Source: Parvibaculum sp039680535
GTDB taxonomy: Bacteria; Pseudomonadota; Alphaproteobacteria; Parvibaculales; Parvibaculaceae
Assembly: GCF_039680535.1 (NCBI RefSeq)
Contig: NZ_JBDKSS010000013.1
Coordinates: 372,001 to 436,000 of the forward strand
Reading direction: 5' to 3'
DNA length: 64,000 bases
This document shows, piece after piece, positions 1 to 8,751 of this stretch (position 1 is its first letter; every line of letters starts with the position of its first letter). The position numbers and the translations under genes are program-made. The notes beneath the pieces are model-generated. The model ran no database searches. It had not been told where the DNA came from and saw only the letters and a list, made by a program, of their open reading frames with translations.

Positions 1-1
1 C

Positions 2-367
2 TTCGGCGAGGACTATCCGACGAAAGACGGAACCTGCATACGGGATTACATTCATGTGAGCGATCTCGCCGCGGCCCACACCTCCGCCCTGACCTATCTC
101 CGAAACGGCGGCGCGAGCCTTGTCGCTAATTGCGGCTACGGCCACGGCTTTTCGGTGCGTGAGGTCCTGCGCTCGGTCGAGCGGGCGGCGGGGCGTGAAA
201 TCGAGATTCGTCGGGCGCCGAGGCGACCGGGCGACCCGGCATCCGTCGTTTCAAATCCGGCGCGCCTCAAGGCGACGCTTGGCTGGGCGCCCAACTACGA
301 CGATCTCGACACGATCGTCAGCCACGCTCTTGCCTGGGAAATGAAATTGAGGGAGCGAAACCGCTAG
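2..367 (+). CDS. galE: UDP-glucose 4-epimerase, C-terminal part (cut by window edge)
   Basis: This is the C-terminal part of a short-chain-dehydrogenase-type nucleotide-sugar epimerase, which interconverts UDP-glucose and UDP-galactose. The frame is open from base 2. It reads a typical GalE segment: CIRDYIHVSDLAAAH, then NCGYGHGFSVREV, then a C-terminal region ending NPARLKATLGWAP before the stop. The NAD-binding Rossmann half and the catalytic YxxxK lie upstream of the window. The neighbouring galU, manC and hldE genes fit a role in supplying surface-glycan precursors. A related UDP-sugar epimerase of the same fold cannot be excluded from the C-terminus alone. Confidence 0.85.
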   Translation, partial: FGEDYPTKDGTCIRDYIHVSDLAAAHTSALTYLRNGGASLVANCGYGHGFSVREVLRSVERAAGREIEIRRAPRRPGDPASVVSNPARLKATLGWAPNYDDLDTIVSHALAWEMKLRERNR

Positions 368-408
368 ACGGTTCGCCTGGCGCGTTTCGCTCCCGTCAGT
401 CTGCGACG

Positions 409-1533
409 TCAGAAGTTGGCGATAAAGGTCAGCCGGACTTCGTTGTCGTGATAGTCGCGCGTGTCGTCGTTCGACCGGTTCATCTGGTAGGTGTAGTCGA
501 GCTTCACGTCCGACTGGAACATCAGCGCGTCCTTGACCACGAGCGAGAGGCCCGGCTCAAGATGATTGTCGGTCCGGGTATCGCCGCCAACCAGGTGCTC
601 CGAATAGTACCGCTGCCAGCCGGTCAGGGTCGGGCCCACGACGATGCTGTCCGCGACGGGGACGTAATAGGCGATTTCCGCACCCCATTCACGGTAGCGG
701 CCGGGCTGGATTTCTTCCTGCGAGACGTCCGTTACGGAACCGTCGATGCCGCTCCACTTCAACCATGGGCCGATCGAGATCACGTCGCTTTCGGTCAGAA
801 TCGCGGGCACTGCAACGCGGCCCCGCACTTCGGCGTAATAGCCACTGTCCGGCGTGAAATAAGAGCCGAAGCTGCGGGCGCCGCCGCGAATACGCAGTGA
901 TTCGTAAGCGCCTGCGAAGCTGCCCTCGAATGTCGCGGTGAGATTGGCTTCGCGATAGTAGAGCTTGTTCGAGAGGTTGGTCGCCGCCACGCCCACAGCC
1001 GTATGCACCGAAAGGCCGGGCGTCAGGTCGAAGACCGGACCGGTCCCGACGCTGATGTGCTCATAATTCAGGTCGCTGTGATTGTTGATGTAATCGAAGC
1101 CGATTGAGCCAAGAGTGCGCCAGCCGAATGTGCCGGCGGAACGCTCGTCGCGGACGGCCAGATTCGCGAACACGCTCGGCGCGCTCTCCGCGTTGTTTGA
1201 AACATTGTCCGGGTTGGATTCCCAGGCCGTCCCGACCTCGAGCTTGAACTCGGTCGACGAGGGCTGGAGGACACGGCGCAGCCGCTGCAGCCCGAGACGC
1301 GCTTCCGCATTGTTCGGATCGTTGAGGAGGATGCGTTCATAGGCGGCCAGCGCGAGGCGCGGCTTGCCCTTCTGCTCCGCCACCTTTGCGTATTGCAGGT
1401 TCTTTGCGGCGTCGGTCGGATTGCTCAGAACAAGTTCGTAAGCTGACGAGAGCTCGTCCGAATGTGCGGCGGTGAAGGCGCCGCTGGTCAGCGCCACAAC
1501 GCAAGCCGAAGCCAGAAAAAGCCGATTAAACAC
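409..1533 (-). CDS. TPR plus outer-membrane beta-barrel protein (Slam/DUF560-like)
   Basis: A predicted outer-membrane protein of 374 residues. A signal peptide (residues 1-25, ending AAHSD) is followed by a TPR-like segment at about 28-90 (LALAAYERILLNDPNNAEARLGL). The rest is beta-rich, with alternating aromatic strands and the C-terminal phenylalanine (RLTFIANF) typical of outer-membrane barrels. The junction VGTAWESNPDN resembles the start of the barrel in surface lipoprotein assembly modifier (Slam) proteins, which move cargo to the cell surface. It is divergent from a secreted FecR-domain gene. The barrel call is firm; the Slam-like transport role is inference. Confidence 0.7.
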   Translation of the reverse strand: MFNRLFLASACVVALTSGAFTAAHSDELSSAYELVLSNPTDAAKNLQYAKVAEQKGKPRLALAAYERILLNDPNNAEARLGLQRLRRVLQPSSTEFKLEVGTAWESNPDNVSNNAESAPSVFANLAVRDERSAGTFGWRTLGSIGFDYINNHSDLNYEHISVGTGPVFDLTPGLSVHTAVGVAATNLSNKLYYREANLTATFEGSFAGAYESLRIRGGARSFGSYFTPDSGYYAEVRGRVAVPAILTESDVISIGPWLKWSGIDGSVTDVSQEEIQPGRYREWGAEIAYYVPVADSIVVGPTLTGWQRYYSEHLVGGDTRTDNHLEPGLSLVVKDALMFQSDVKLDYTYQMNRSNDDTRDYHDNEVRLTFIANF

Positions 1534-1836
1534 GATTTTGCCCCACCTTCGATGTCGGTTGCATTCCTCTAATGGTTTTTGTGCGGAAAATATACCGAAA
1601 AAAGTGCCTCCATTTTGTGCGACGCCGATTGCAGGGCGGGCATGTCGCTTTTATGAATGGTACGGCATGGCAAACTGACAAATTTTGTGATCGTGCCGGG
1701 TAAAGACGACTTGTCATAACGGGGGTGCCGGTGAAATAGTGGCGCCGTCCTCGCGATGCGTCGGCATTGGGCCAATATCGAGGATGTGATCGCGCAAGCG
1801 CAGGCAGACAGGGGCGGGCGGCAAGTCCGGCTACAG
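1534..1836. other. Divergent intergenic region between barrel gene and FecR-domain gene
   Basis: About 300 bases without a convincing gene. The middle is AT-rich (about 1571-1700). Towards the FecR-domain gene there is a weak promoter-like pair, TTGTCA at 1711-1716 and AATAGT at 1735-1740 with an 18-base spacer. Towards the barrel gene the only notable element is a TATATT-like hexamer near 1585-1592 on the minus strand, without a good -35. No riboswitch or clear inverted repeat was recognised. Confidence 0.4.
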
Positions 1837-2619
1837 ATGAAATTCATGAATGGGGCACTTCTTGCGGCGGGGCTGATGGTGCAGGTGCTGGCGGTTCCTG
1901 CCCATGCCGACGCGCGAATTGGCGTCGCGGCGGCCGTCGCCACGAAGGCGGAATCGATCATCGGCGGTGAGACGCGTGCGCTTGTCGCCGGAAGTGCGCT
2001 TGTCGCCAATGAAACGGTCCGCACGGGGCCGTCCGATACGGCGCAGCTGCTCTTCCTCGATCAGACCAGTCTCAGCGTTGGTCCCAAATCGGAAGTGACG
2101 CTCGACAAGTTCGTCTATGACCCGAATCGCAGCAAGGGCGATGTCGTGCTTCAGGCGACCAAAGGCGCATTCCGCTTCGTCTCCGGCACACAGGACCCGC
2201 ATAGCTATGCCCTCAAGACGCCTGTCGCTTCGATCGGTGTGCGCGGCACGATCATCGACTTTCTCGTGCAGGGCGACCAGCTGGTCGTGATCCTTGTCGA
2301 AGGCTGGTCGGAGATCACCTTGCCGGGCGGCCAGATCGTCAGGCTGACGACGCCGGGCACGGCCATCAAGATTTCCAAGGACGGCACGGTTCAGGGACCG
2401 AAGACCTGGGACGGCACCTATCGCAACATCGTGCAGGCGGCTTCATTCCCGCTCTATGGCCACCGCTTCTCCAGCGAGAGGCCGGATTTTGACGGCGGCG
2501 ACAGCAGCCATGTCGACCTGACGGAAGAAGCGATCACCCATACGATTGAGCTATACGATCCAAACCCTTGCGAATATGAATGCGGCTGCGGCGACGGCCC
2601 CTACTACGGCGACGAGTGA
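1837..2619 (+). CDS. Secreted FecR-domain protein with Cys-rich tail
   Basis: A 260-residue exported protein. The ATG at 1837 is chosen because it begins a good signal peptide (MKFMNGALLAAGLMVQVLAV, cleavage after AHA); the frame is open further upstream. A FecR domain fills about residues 45-150, with the family pattern ETVRTGPSDTAQLLFLDQTSLSVGPKSEV split over two strands and then TPVASIGVRGTI. In this family of free-standing periplasmic FecR proteins there is usually no sigma factor partner, and none is seen here. The C-terminus is unusual: CEYECGCGDG, four cysteines in ten residues. It is divergent from the barrel gene and may be its partner or cargo, which is inference. Confidence 0.75.
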   Translation: MKFMNGALLAAGLMVQVLAVPAHADARIGVAAAVATKAESIIGGETRALVAGSALVANETVRTGPSDTAQLLFLDQTSLSVGPKSEVTLDKFVYDPNRSKGDVVLQATKGAFRFVSGTQDPHSYALKTPVASIGVRGTIIDFLVQGDQLVVILVEGWSEITLPGGQIVRLTTPGTAIKISKDGTVQGPKTWDGTYRNIVQAASFPLYGHRFSSERPDFDGGDSSHVDLTEEAITHTIELYDPNPCEYECGCGDGPYYGDE

Positions 2620-2649
2620 GCGCTTAGGGAACAAATCTGACGCACTGAC

Positions 2650-2682
2650 GCGCGGACCTTTGCCAGGTGCAGAGGTCCGCGC
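2650..2682. terminator. Hairpin between convergent genes
   Basis: A perfect 10-bp inverted repeat (2650-2659 with 2673-2682) lies between the FecR-domain gene and the convergent O-antigen-ligase-like gene. Neither strand has a strong T-run, so termination is plausible but not certain. Confidence 0.45.
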
Positions 2683-2689
2683 CGTCGTA

Positions 2690-4084
2690 TCAGGCCCCGC
2701 CGTTCTTCTCCGCCAGCCGCGTGCTCCAGCTTTGAGCGACGGCAATGCCAAGCATGAAGGCGTAGAGAACGGCCACGGCAGGAATCTGCAGGCTGAAGTC
2801 GACAAGCGCATGCAGGCCCACGAGCATGGTCGCCGCGACGCCGATGCCCGGAATGGTCCAGTCGCGTTTACGCATCCGCAAGCCGCGCAGGGCAAGGCCC
2901 GCCAGTAACAGGATCGACAGGTTCAACGCAACAGCCGCGGGAATGCCCAGCTCCAGCGCATTCTCGAGATAGGTATTGTGCGCCTTGTCCCAGACGGGTT
3001 CGATCCCCTCTGTCTTTGGCTGATAGGCGGGAATGACGTCGCCAAATGTTCCGAAGCCGCTGCCGGTCCATGGCGCGCTTTCGATCGCGTCGAGCGTCAG
3101 CCGATAGATGTCCTCGCGGTCGCCCAGCTCGGCGCCCTTCGCATGGTAACGGTCGACCACCATGCCGCCGCCTGCGCCGAAGATGATGGCGAAAAAGGCC
3201 GTTCCGAGCGCAAGGGTCGGGAGGGCGGCGCGGCGCGAGACCTTTCCGCGCATATGGGCCAGCGCAAGGACAAACAGGCCGGCAAGGCTCGAAAGGAACC
3301 CGCCTCTCGATCCCGTGAGCAGAAGCGCCAGTGTCAGCACAAGCACGGCCCCCGCGAGCCATGCGCCGGCGCCGGAGGTCATGCCTTCAAACACGAGAAC
3401 CGTCTTCTGCCGCCAGGTGCGCTTCGCGCTCAACGCGGGCTCGATGCGCTTGAGGAAAAGTGAAAAGCCCGCGAGCAGGCAGAGGCCGGTAAAGGTCGCA
3501 AAGGAGTTGCGATTGACGAAGGTGCTCGAAAGCGCGTCCTGATAGGCCCATTTGCGATAGAGAAGAATCCATTCATTGCCGGCCATCCAGACGACGAGGC
3601 CGTAAAGGGCATAGATCGTTCCAACGGCGGTTACGACGGCGAGCGAAAAATAGGCGCGCTCCGCCTTGGCGCCAAGCTGCAGCGAAAGCCAGAAGACGGC
3701 GCCATAGGAGAGAAGATGCATGAGCCCGGTCAGCGTGGCTTCGGGGTTCACTGAAAGCCGGCCCGGCAATGGCGTGCCGAGCGCCGAGCTTGCGACGCCC
3801 CAGATGGGATCGGTCCAGGGGCCGGGCATCCACTGCAGGCCGATCCAGACGCAGGTGCCGAGATAGAGTGCGAGCGGCGCCGCAATCTTCGATGGTTTGA
3901 CTGCGATGGCTGCGCCGCGCCAGATCGCGACGGACCAGCCGATCAGCAGCAGCCCTGCGCCCAGGGCAAGGAGAGCGGCAGGCAGCGGTCTGTTGCTTGC
4001 GAGCGGCAGGGGCGCCAGCGCGACAAGGGCGAGCAGGCCGCCATCGACCCGGGACAGCCTCGCGCTGGTTGCTTCCGCTTTCAA
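2690..4084 (-). CDS. O-antigen ligase/polymerase family membrane protein
   Basis: A 464-residue polytopic inner-membrane protein with about 11-12 hydrophobic segments. It carries hallmarks of the Wzy_C/WaaL superfamily: a TGSRGGFLS segment at the end of a central helix, and a large periplasmic loop containing GSGFGTFGDVIP followed by HNTYLENALELGIPAA. Members either ligate polysaccharide to lipid A-core (WaaL) or polymerise repeat units (Wzy), and sequence alone does not separate the two. It lies downstream of galU on the same strand, separated by about 110 bases with a hairpin, in a block of glycan-precursor genes. Confidence 0.8.
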   Translation of the reverse strand: MKAEATSARLSRVDGGLLALVALAPLPLASNRPLPAALLALGAGLLLIGWSVAIWRGAAIAVKPSKIAAPLALYLGTCVWIGLQWMPGPWTDPIWGVASSALGTPLPGRLSVNPEATLTGLMHLLSYGAVFWLSLQLGAKAERAYFSLAVVTAVGTIYALYGLVVWMAGNEWILLYRKWAYQDALSSTFVNRNSFATFTGLCLLAGFSLFLKRIEPALSAKRTWRQKTVLVFEGMTSGAGAWLAGAVLVLTLALLLTGSRGGFLSSLAGLFVLALAHMRGKVSRRAALPTLALGTAFFAIIFGAGGGMVVDRYHAKGAELGDREDIYRLTLDAIESAPWTGSGFGTFGDVIPAYQPKTEGIEPVWDKAHNTYLENALELGIPAAVALNLSILLLAGLALRGLRMRKRDWTIPGIGVAATMLVGLHALVDFSLQIPAVAVLYAFMLGIAVAQSWSTRLAEKNGGA

Positions 4085-4153
4085 ATTGAAGCCTCGCCCA
4101 TCGGTCGAAAATGTCGGCCGGGTGGCCGGGCCGATGGGCGGAAGTTTACATGA

Positions 4154-4186
4154 AAGGCGGCGGCGGTCATGTGTCTCCGCCGCCTT
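4154..4186 (-). terminator. Hairpin downstream of galU
   Basis: A 10-bp inverted repeat (4154-4163 with 4177-4186, AAGGCGGCGG arm) lies just after the galU stop on the minus strand. The following U-tract is short, so this may be a weak or partial terminator before the ligase gene. Confidence 0.5.
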
Positions 4187-4192
4187 CGCCTG

Positions 4193-5074
4193 TTACCGCT
4201 TGAGAAGTTGTTCGGCAATCGGACGGAATTTCGGAGCAATGTCCGGACGGTCGAGCGAGAGGACCAGATTGGCCGTCAGATAACCGACCTTGTCGCCGCA
4301 GTCATAGGTCGTGCCGGTGAAGCGATGGGCAAAGAAGTCCTGCTCCGCGCAGAGCGCGATCATGCTGTCGGTGAGCTGGATTTCGCCGCCTGCGCCGGGC
4401 TTCTGCGCGGCAAGCTTTTCAAAAATTTCCGGCTGGAGGATATAGCGCCCGGATATGATGAGATCGGAGGGCGCTTCCTCGATTTTCGGCTTTTCCACCA
4501 TGCCCGTGATGCGATGCGTGGCGGGGCCGAAGCTCTCGCCGAGGGCCACGACACCATAGCGGTTCACATGCTCGTGCGGCACTTCCTCGACCGCGACGAT
4601 GTTGCCGCCATGCTTCTCATAGACATCGACCATCTGCGCGAAGCAGCCAGGCTTGCCGTGGATCAGCATGTCCGGCAGCGCAAGTGCGAACGGCTCGTTG
4701 CCGACGACATCGCGCGCGCACCAGACGGCATGGCCGAGGCCGAGCGGTTCCTGCTGGCGCACGAAGCTCGCGGCGCCTGCGATCGGGCGGCTCGCCTTCA
4801 GCATTTCGAATTCGGCGGTTTTACCGCGCGCCTTCAGCGTCGCTTCCAGCTCATAGGCGATGTCGAAGTGATCTTCGATCGTGCCCTTGCCGCGGCCGGT
4901 CACGAAGACGAAATGCTCGATCCCGGCCTCGATGGCTTCTTCCACCGCGTATTGAATGACGGGCTTGTCGACGACCGTGAGCATCTCCTTGGGGATGGCC
5001 TTGGTCGCGGGTAAGAAGCGCGTGCCGAGTCCGGCGACGGGGAAAACGACCTTCCTGAGTTTCTTGGGCGCCAT
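4193..5074 (-). CDS. galU: UTP--glucose-1-phosphate uridylyltransferase
   Basis: This 293-residue enzyme makes UDP-glucose from glucose-1-phosphate and UTP in the cytoplasm, feeding galactose, glycolipid and exopolysaccharide synthesis. The N-terminal nucleotidyltransferase signature FPVAGLGTRFLPATKAIPK is intact, followed by VVDKPVIQYAVEEA, GLGHAVWCAR and the C-terminal TTYDCGDKVGYL typical of GalU. The ATG at 5074 gives the usual family length and begins right before the catalytic motif. The frame is open to 5251, but that extension is arginine-rich and not GalU-like. Confidence 0.95.
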   Translation of the reverse strand: MAPKKLRKVVFPVAGLGTRFLPATKAIPKEMLTVVDKPVIQYAVEEAIEAGIEHFVFVTGRGKGTIEDHFDIAYELEATLKARGKTAEFEMLKASRPIAGAASFVRQQEPLGLGHAVWCARDVVGNEPFALALPDMLIHGKPGCFAQMVDVYEKHGGNIVAVEEVPHEHVNRYGVVALGESFGPATHRITGMVEKPKIEEAPSDLIISGRYILQPEIFEKLAAQKPGAGGEIQLTDSMIALCAEQDFFAHRFTGTTYDCGDKVGYLTANLVLSLDRPDIAPKFRPIAEQLLKR

Positions 5075-5418
5075 GCTGATGCCGTTCCTTTCGCGCGCGC
5101 TGTTCTTCATGTCGGAGGCAGCCGAAGCGTACCGCCGACCGCCGATGTTTCGCATAAATGCGGCCCGCCTCGCAAGGAATCGGCGGAGGAGCAGCATTGT
5201 CCATGCGCGGCACCCGGTTGGCGAGAGGTCAACCGCTCCCGATTTGTCCATCCGGGATGATGCCCGAGGCCTCGGGGCTGTTAAACTGGCAAAAAGCCGC
5301 TACCGGGCCACCCCGCCTCGCGGCCCGGGCCGGGGGTGCTCCAGGCCGTGGGACCCTCGGTCCTGTCGTGCGACTCCGGAGGATGTGCTAGGTTCCGGCG
5401 CCAAGAAACGAGGTCGAT
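5075..5418. other. Divergent intergenic region between galU and manC
   Basis: About 344 bases with no convincing gene. It must hold the promoters of two diverging genes, but I could not pick out a good -35/-10 pair on either strand. Close to manC there is a GGAGG at about 5381-5385 followed by a short abortive reading frame, then the real GTG start at 5419. Confidence 0.4.
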
Positions 5419-6852
5419 GTGACGATATATCCGGTCATCCTGTCGGGCGGCGTGGGGTCAAGGCTCTGGCCGACCAGCCGCGCGCTTTATCCCAAGCAGC
5501 TCCTGCCGCTGGTTTCCGAGCGGGCCATGCTGCTGGAAACGGCGCTGCGTGTGACCGATCCGGACCTGTTCGCCCCGGCCGTCATCGTTTCCAATGAGGA
5601 ACACCGCTTCATCATCGCCCAGCAGATGCGCGATGCGGGGCTCACGCCGCTCGCCCACCTGCTCGAACCGCAGGGACGCAACACGGCGCCCGCCGCCGCC
5701 GCCGCCGCTGCCTATGTTCAGACCCACGATCCGAAGGGCATTCTCCTTCTCCTTCCCGCAGATCATCACATCCGCGACGTCGCCGCATTTCACGAGGCCC
5801 TGAAACGGGGGGCGGAGCTTGCGCGCGAGGGCAAGCTCGTCACATTCGGCATCGTGCCGTCGGCGCCGGAAACCGGCTATGGCTACATCAAGCGTGGCGC
5901 CGCGCTGGGCGGTGGCGCCTTTACCGTCGAGCGCTTTGTCGAAAAGCCGGATATCGAGAAGGCGAAGGCCTATCTCGAACAGGGCGGCTTCGACTGGAAC
6001 GCAGGCATCTTCATGTTCCGCGCCGATCGCATCCTCGACGAGATGCGCGTTCACTGCCCTGCCATCGCCTCGCTTGCGACCGAGGCCGTACACAAGGGAA
6101 CGCGCGACCTCGATTTCGTCCGGCTCCAGCCGGAGGCCTTCAACGCCTGCCCGTCGGATTCCATCGACTATGCGGTCATGGAACATACGCAAGACGCCGT
6201 GGTGGTGCCGGTCGAAATGGGCTGGAGCGACATCGGCAGCTGGTCGGCGCTCTGGGAGATCGGCGACAAGGACAAGGACGGCAATGTGCTGTCGGGTGAC
6301 GTTCTGGCGCTCGATACGCGCAACTGTTACGTCCGCGCCGAAACGGGTCTCGTCGCGACGCTCGGAATCGAGAATCTGATCGTCGTGGAGACGGGTGACG
6401 TTCTCTTCATTGCGTCGAAGGATCGCGTTCAGGACGTGAAGAAGATCGTCGAACGCATCGCCGCCGAAGGACGCACCGAGCATCAGGCGCATAATCGCGT
6501 CTACCGGCCCTGGGGCTTCTATGAGGCGCTGGATTCCGGCGAGCGCCATCAGGTGAAGCATCTGATGGTCCATCCCGGTGCGGCGCTATCGTTGCAGATG
6601 CATCATCATCGTGCGGAGCATTGGGTCGTCGTCAGCGGCGAAGCGCGGGTTACGGTCGGCGAGGAGATCAGGATTCTGCGCGAGAATGAGTCGACCTATA
6701 TCCCCGTGGGCGTGAAGCACCGCCTGGAAAATCCGGGTGACGAACCCTTGAGTATCATTGAAGTGCAGTCGGGCGATTATCTGGGCGAGGACGACATCGT
6801 GCGTTACGACGATGTCTATGGGCGCAGCTCCAAGGCCTCGGCTGCGGAATAG
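5419..6852 (+). CDS. manC: Mannose-1-phosphate guanylyltransferase / mannose-6-phosphate isomerase (type II)
   Basis: This bifunctional 477-residue enzyme makes GDP-mannose. The GMP domain (about 1-340) begins with the pyrophosphorylase signature ILSGGVGSRLWPTSRALYPK and includes FVEKPDIEKA and WNAGIFMF. The C-terminal cupin phosphomannose-isomerase domain (about 350-470) shows YRPWGFYEAL, LQMHHHRAEHW metal ligands and YIPVGVKHRLENPG. The start is GTG, since the overlapping ATG two bases upstream is out of frame. A run of GCC codons at about 5690-5709 encodes a poly-alanine stretch. It lies 16 bases upstream of hldE in a sugar-nucleotide operon. Confidence 0.93.
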   Translation: MTIYPVILSGGVGSRLWPTSRALYPKQLLPLVSERAMLLETALRVTDPDLFAPAVIVSNEEHRFIIAQQMRDAGLTPLAHLLEPQGRNTAPAAAAAAAYVQTHDPKGILLLLPADHHIRDVAAFHEALKRGAELAREGKLVTFGIVPSAPETGYGYIKRGAALGGGAFTVERFVEKPDIEKAKAYLEQGGFDWNAGIFMFRADRILDEMRVHCPAIASLATEAVHKGTRDLDFVRLQPEAFNACPSDSIDYAVMEHTQDAVVVPVEMGWSDIGSWSALWEIGDKDKDGNVLSGDVLALDTRNCYVRAETGLVATLGIENLIVVETGDVLFIASKDRVQDVKKIVERIAAEGRTEHQAHNRVYRPWGFYEALDSGERHQVKHLMVHPGAALSLQMHHHRAEHWVVVSGEARVTVGEEIRILRENESTYIPVGVKHRLENPGDEPLSIIEVQSGDYLGEDDIVRYDDVYGRSSKASAAE

Positions 6853-6868
6853 GGCGACCGGGTCGAGC

Positions 6869-8332
6869 ATGACGGGAAAACAGAATCTGGCGGGCAAGGT
6901 CGAGTCGCTTGAGGGAACGAAAATCCTCTGCGTCGGCGATGTCATGCTTGATCGCTATGTCTATGGCGATGTGGAGCGCATCTCACCGGAAGCGCCGATC
7001 CCCGTTCTTCGCGTGAAGGACGAGCGCTCGATGCTTGGCGGTGCGGGCAATGTCGCGCGAAACCTCGCGGCGCTCGGCGCTCATGTCACCTTTGCCTCCG
7101 TCGTCGGCGCCGACGAGGTGGGGCAGGAAATCAAGCGGATGCTTGGCGACGTGCCGCATCTTCAGGCGAGTCTCGTCATGGAGCCTCTGCGGCGCTCGAC
7201 GATGAAGACGCGCTTCGTTGCCATGGGGCAGCAGGTCCTGCGCGCGGATCATGAAACGAGTTCCGCGCTCGCTCATGGGGCGCAGGAAGTGCTGATTCAG
7301 CGGGTGCGCGGCCTCGTTTCAGGTGTGCAGGTTGTCGTGCTGTCGGATTACGGCAAGGGCGTTCTGACGCCTGAGGTCTGCCGCGCGGTCATAGATGCGG
7401 CGCGAGACGCGGGCATTCCCGCAGTCGTGGACCCCAAGGGGCGCGACTACAGCCTTTATCGCGGCGCGAGCGTGGTGACGCCCAACCGCAAGGAGCTTGC
7501 GGAGGCGACGGGCGAGAACGCGAGCGGCGATGAGACCATCGTGGCGCTGGCCCGCAAGGTGATCGGCGAGGCGGGTATCGACGCCATGATCGTGACCCGA
7601 AGCCAGGAAGGCATGAGCGTCGTGACGGCGGCGGGCGACGTCACGCATCTGCCGGCGGAGGCGCGCGAAGTCTTCGACGTGTCCGGCGCGGGAGACACGG
7701 TGATTTCGACACTGGCTGCGGCTCTTGCGGGCGGGCTTTCTCTTGTCGAGGCGGCGAGCCTCGCCAATACGGCCGCGGGCATCGTCGTCGGCAAGGTCGG
7801 CACGGCCGTGGTCTATCAGGACGAACTTGTCGCCAAGCTGCGCGAGAACGAACTTTCCACGATCGAGAGCAAGGTTGCGACCCAACAGACGGCGCAGGAC
7901 ATTGCCGCCTCCTGGCGCGCCAGAGGGCTCACGGTCGGTTTCACCAATGGCTGCTTCGATCTTCTGCACCCGGGCCATGTGGCGCTGCTCGCACAGTCGC
8001 GCGCGCTGTGCGACCGGCTGATCGTCGGGCTCAACAGCGACGCGTCCGTGTCCCGGCTCAAGGGCCCGGCGCGGCCGATCCAGCCCGATATTGCGCGGGC
8101 AACGGTTCTCGCCTCCCTTGCGAGCGTCGATCTCGTGGTGATCTTCGAGGAAGATACGCCGGAAAATCTGATCCGCAGCCTGCGCCCCGATGTTCTCATC
8201 AAGGGCGGGGACTACACGGTCGAAACGATTGTCGGTGCCGATTTCGTGCAGGCGCATGGCGGCAAGGTCGTTGTCATCGACCTCGTTCCGGGGTTCAGCA
8301 CCACGAAGACGGTCGAGAAACTCAGCGGATGA
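6869..8332 (+). CDS. hldE: Bifunctional heptose-7-phosphate kinase / heptose-1-phosphate adenylyltransferase
   Basis: HldE performs two steps of ADP-heptose synthesis for the lipopolysaccharide inner core. The PfkB-type kinase domain (about 15-325) shows GDVMLDRYVYGDVERISPEA, GGAGNVARNLAALGA and the catalytic DVSGAGDTVI. The nucleotidyltransferase domain (about 345-487) shows FTNGCFDLLHPGHV, GLNSDASVSRLKG and IKGGDYT. The ATG at 6869 gives 487 residues, close to the usual length. A HldE implies a heptose-containing core, in keeping with the O-antigen-ligase-like gene upstream. The 3' end overlaps the convergent YciI-like gene by 11 bases. Confidence 0.95.
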   Translation: MTGKQNLAGKVESLEGTKILCVGDVMLDRYVYGDVERISPEAPIPVLRVKDERSMLGGAGNVARNLAALGAHVTFASVVGADEVGQEIKRMLGDVPHLQASLVMEPLRRSTMKTRFVAMGQQVLRADHETSSALAHGAQEVLIQRVRGLVSGVQVVVLSDYGKGVLTPEVCRAVIDAARDAGIPAVVDPKGRDYSLYRGASVVTPNRKELAEATGENASGDETIVALARKVIGEAGIDAMIVTRSQEGMSVVTAAGDVTHLPAEAREVFDVSGAGDTVISTLAAALAGGLSLVEAASLANTAAGIVVGKVGTAVVYQDELVAKLRENELSTIESKVATQQTAQDIAASWRARGLTVGFTNGCFDLLHPGHVALLAQSRALCDRLIVGLNSDASVSRLKGPARPIQPDIARATVLASLASVDLVVIFEEDTPENLIRSLRPDVLIKGGDYTVETIVGADFVQAHGGKVVVIDLVPGFSTTKTVEKLSG

Positions 8333-8633
8333 CGGCGGCCTTCGGGCCCCAGGCTTCCGGCGCATCTGCGGAGCGCATGGTCGGCTCCCAGGCGATAAGG
8401 TCGAATTGCGCGACCCCTTCCGTGATGAAAGGATCGGCCGCGGCGAGAGCTTGCGCCTCCTCGACGGTTTCCGCCTTGATGATGATGACGCCACCGATGC
8501 GCGGCTCCTGGCGGCCCGCCATCAGGAAATGGCCGGAGGCGAAACCTCGCTTCAACCAGTCGCGATGGGGCTCGAGAAGCGCGTCGATCTCTTCGATGGG
8601 GCGGACATATTTCAGGATGTCGAGAAAGAGCAT
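8322..8633 (-). CDS. YciI-like protein
   Basis: A 103-residue protein of the YciI/YCII ferredoxin-like fold. The family pattern is visible: RPIEEIDALLEPHRDWLKRG, HFLMAGRQEPRIGGVIIIKA, then AQALAAADPFITEGVAQFDL with the conserved DPF segment, ending in a W-containing strand. Biochemical roles vary across the family and are mostly unknown. It is convergent with hldE and shares 11 bases with it, so the 3' ends must be read through in opposite directions. Confidence 0.85.
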   Translation of the reverse strand: MLFLDILKYVRPIEEIDALLEPHRDWLKRGFASGHFLMAGRQEPRIGGVIIIKAETVEEAQALAAADPFITEGVAQFDLIAWEPTMRSADAPEAWGPKAAVIR

Positions 8634-8751
8634 GTGATTCTCCGGGGAAGATCGTCCTTCCTAGCCTATCGGCGCATTTCGCGCAGCAGGCTTGCGGCTT
8701 TGCGAAAATCCGGCAAGCTTGAGCATACCCGGGTGGGGGCTTGGGGAGGAG

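Noticed and set aside
5690..5709. Run of GCC triplets in manC, possible phase-variation repeat
   Set aside because: The unit is a triplet, so changes keep the frame and cannot switch the gene off; the poly-alanine lies in a non-catalytic stretch.
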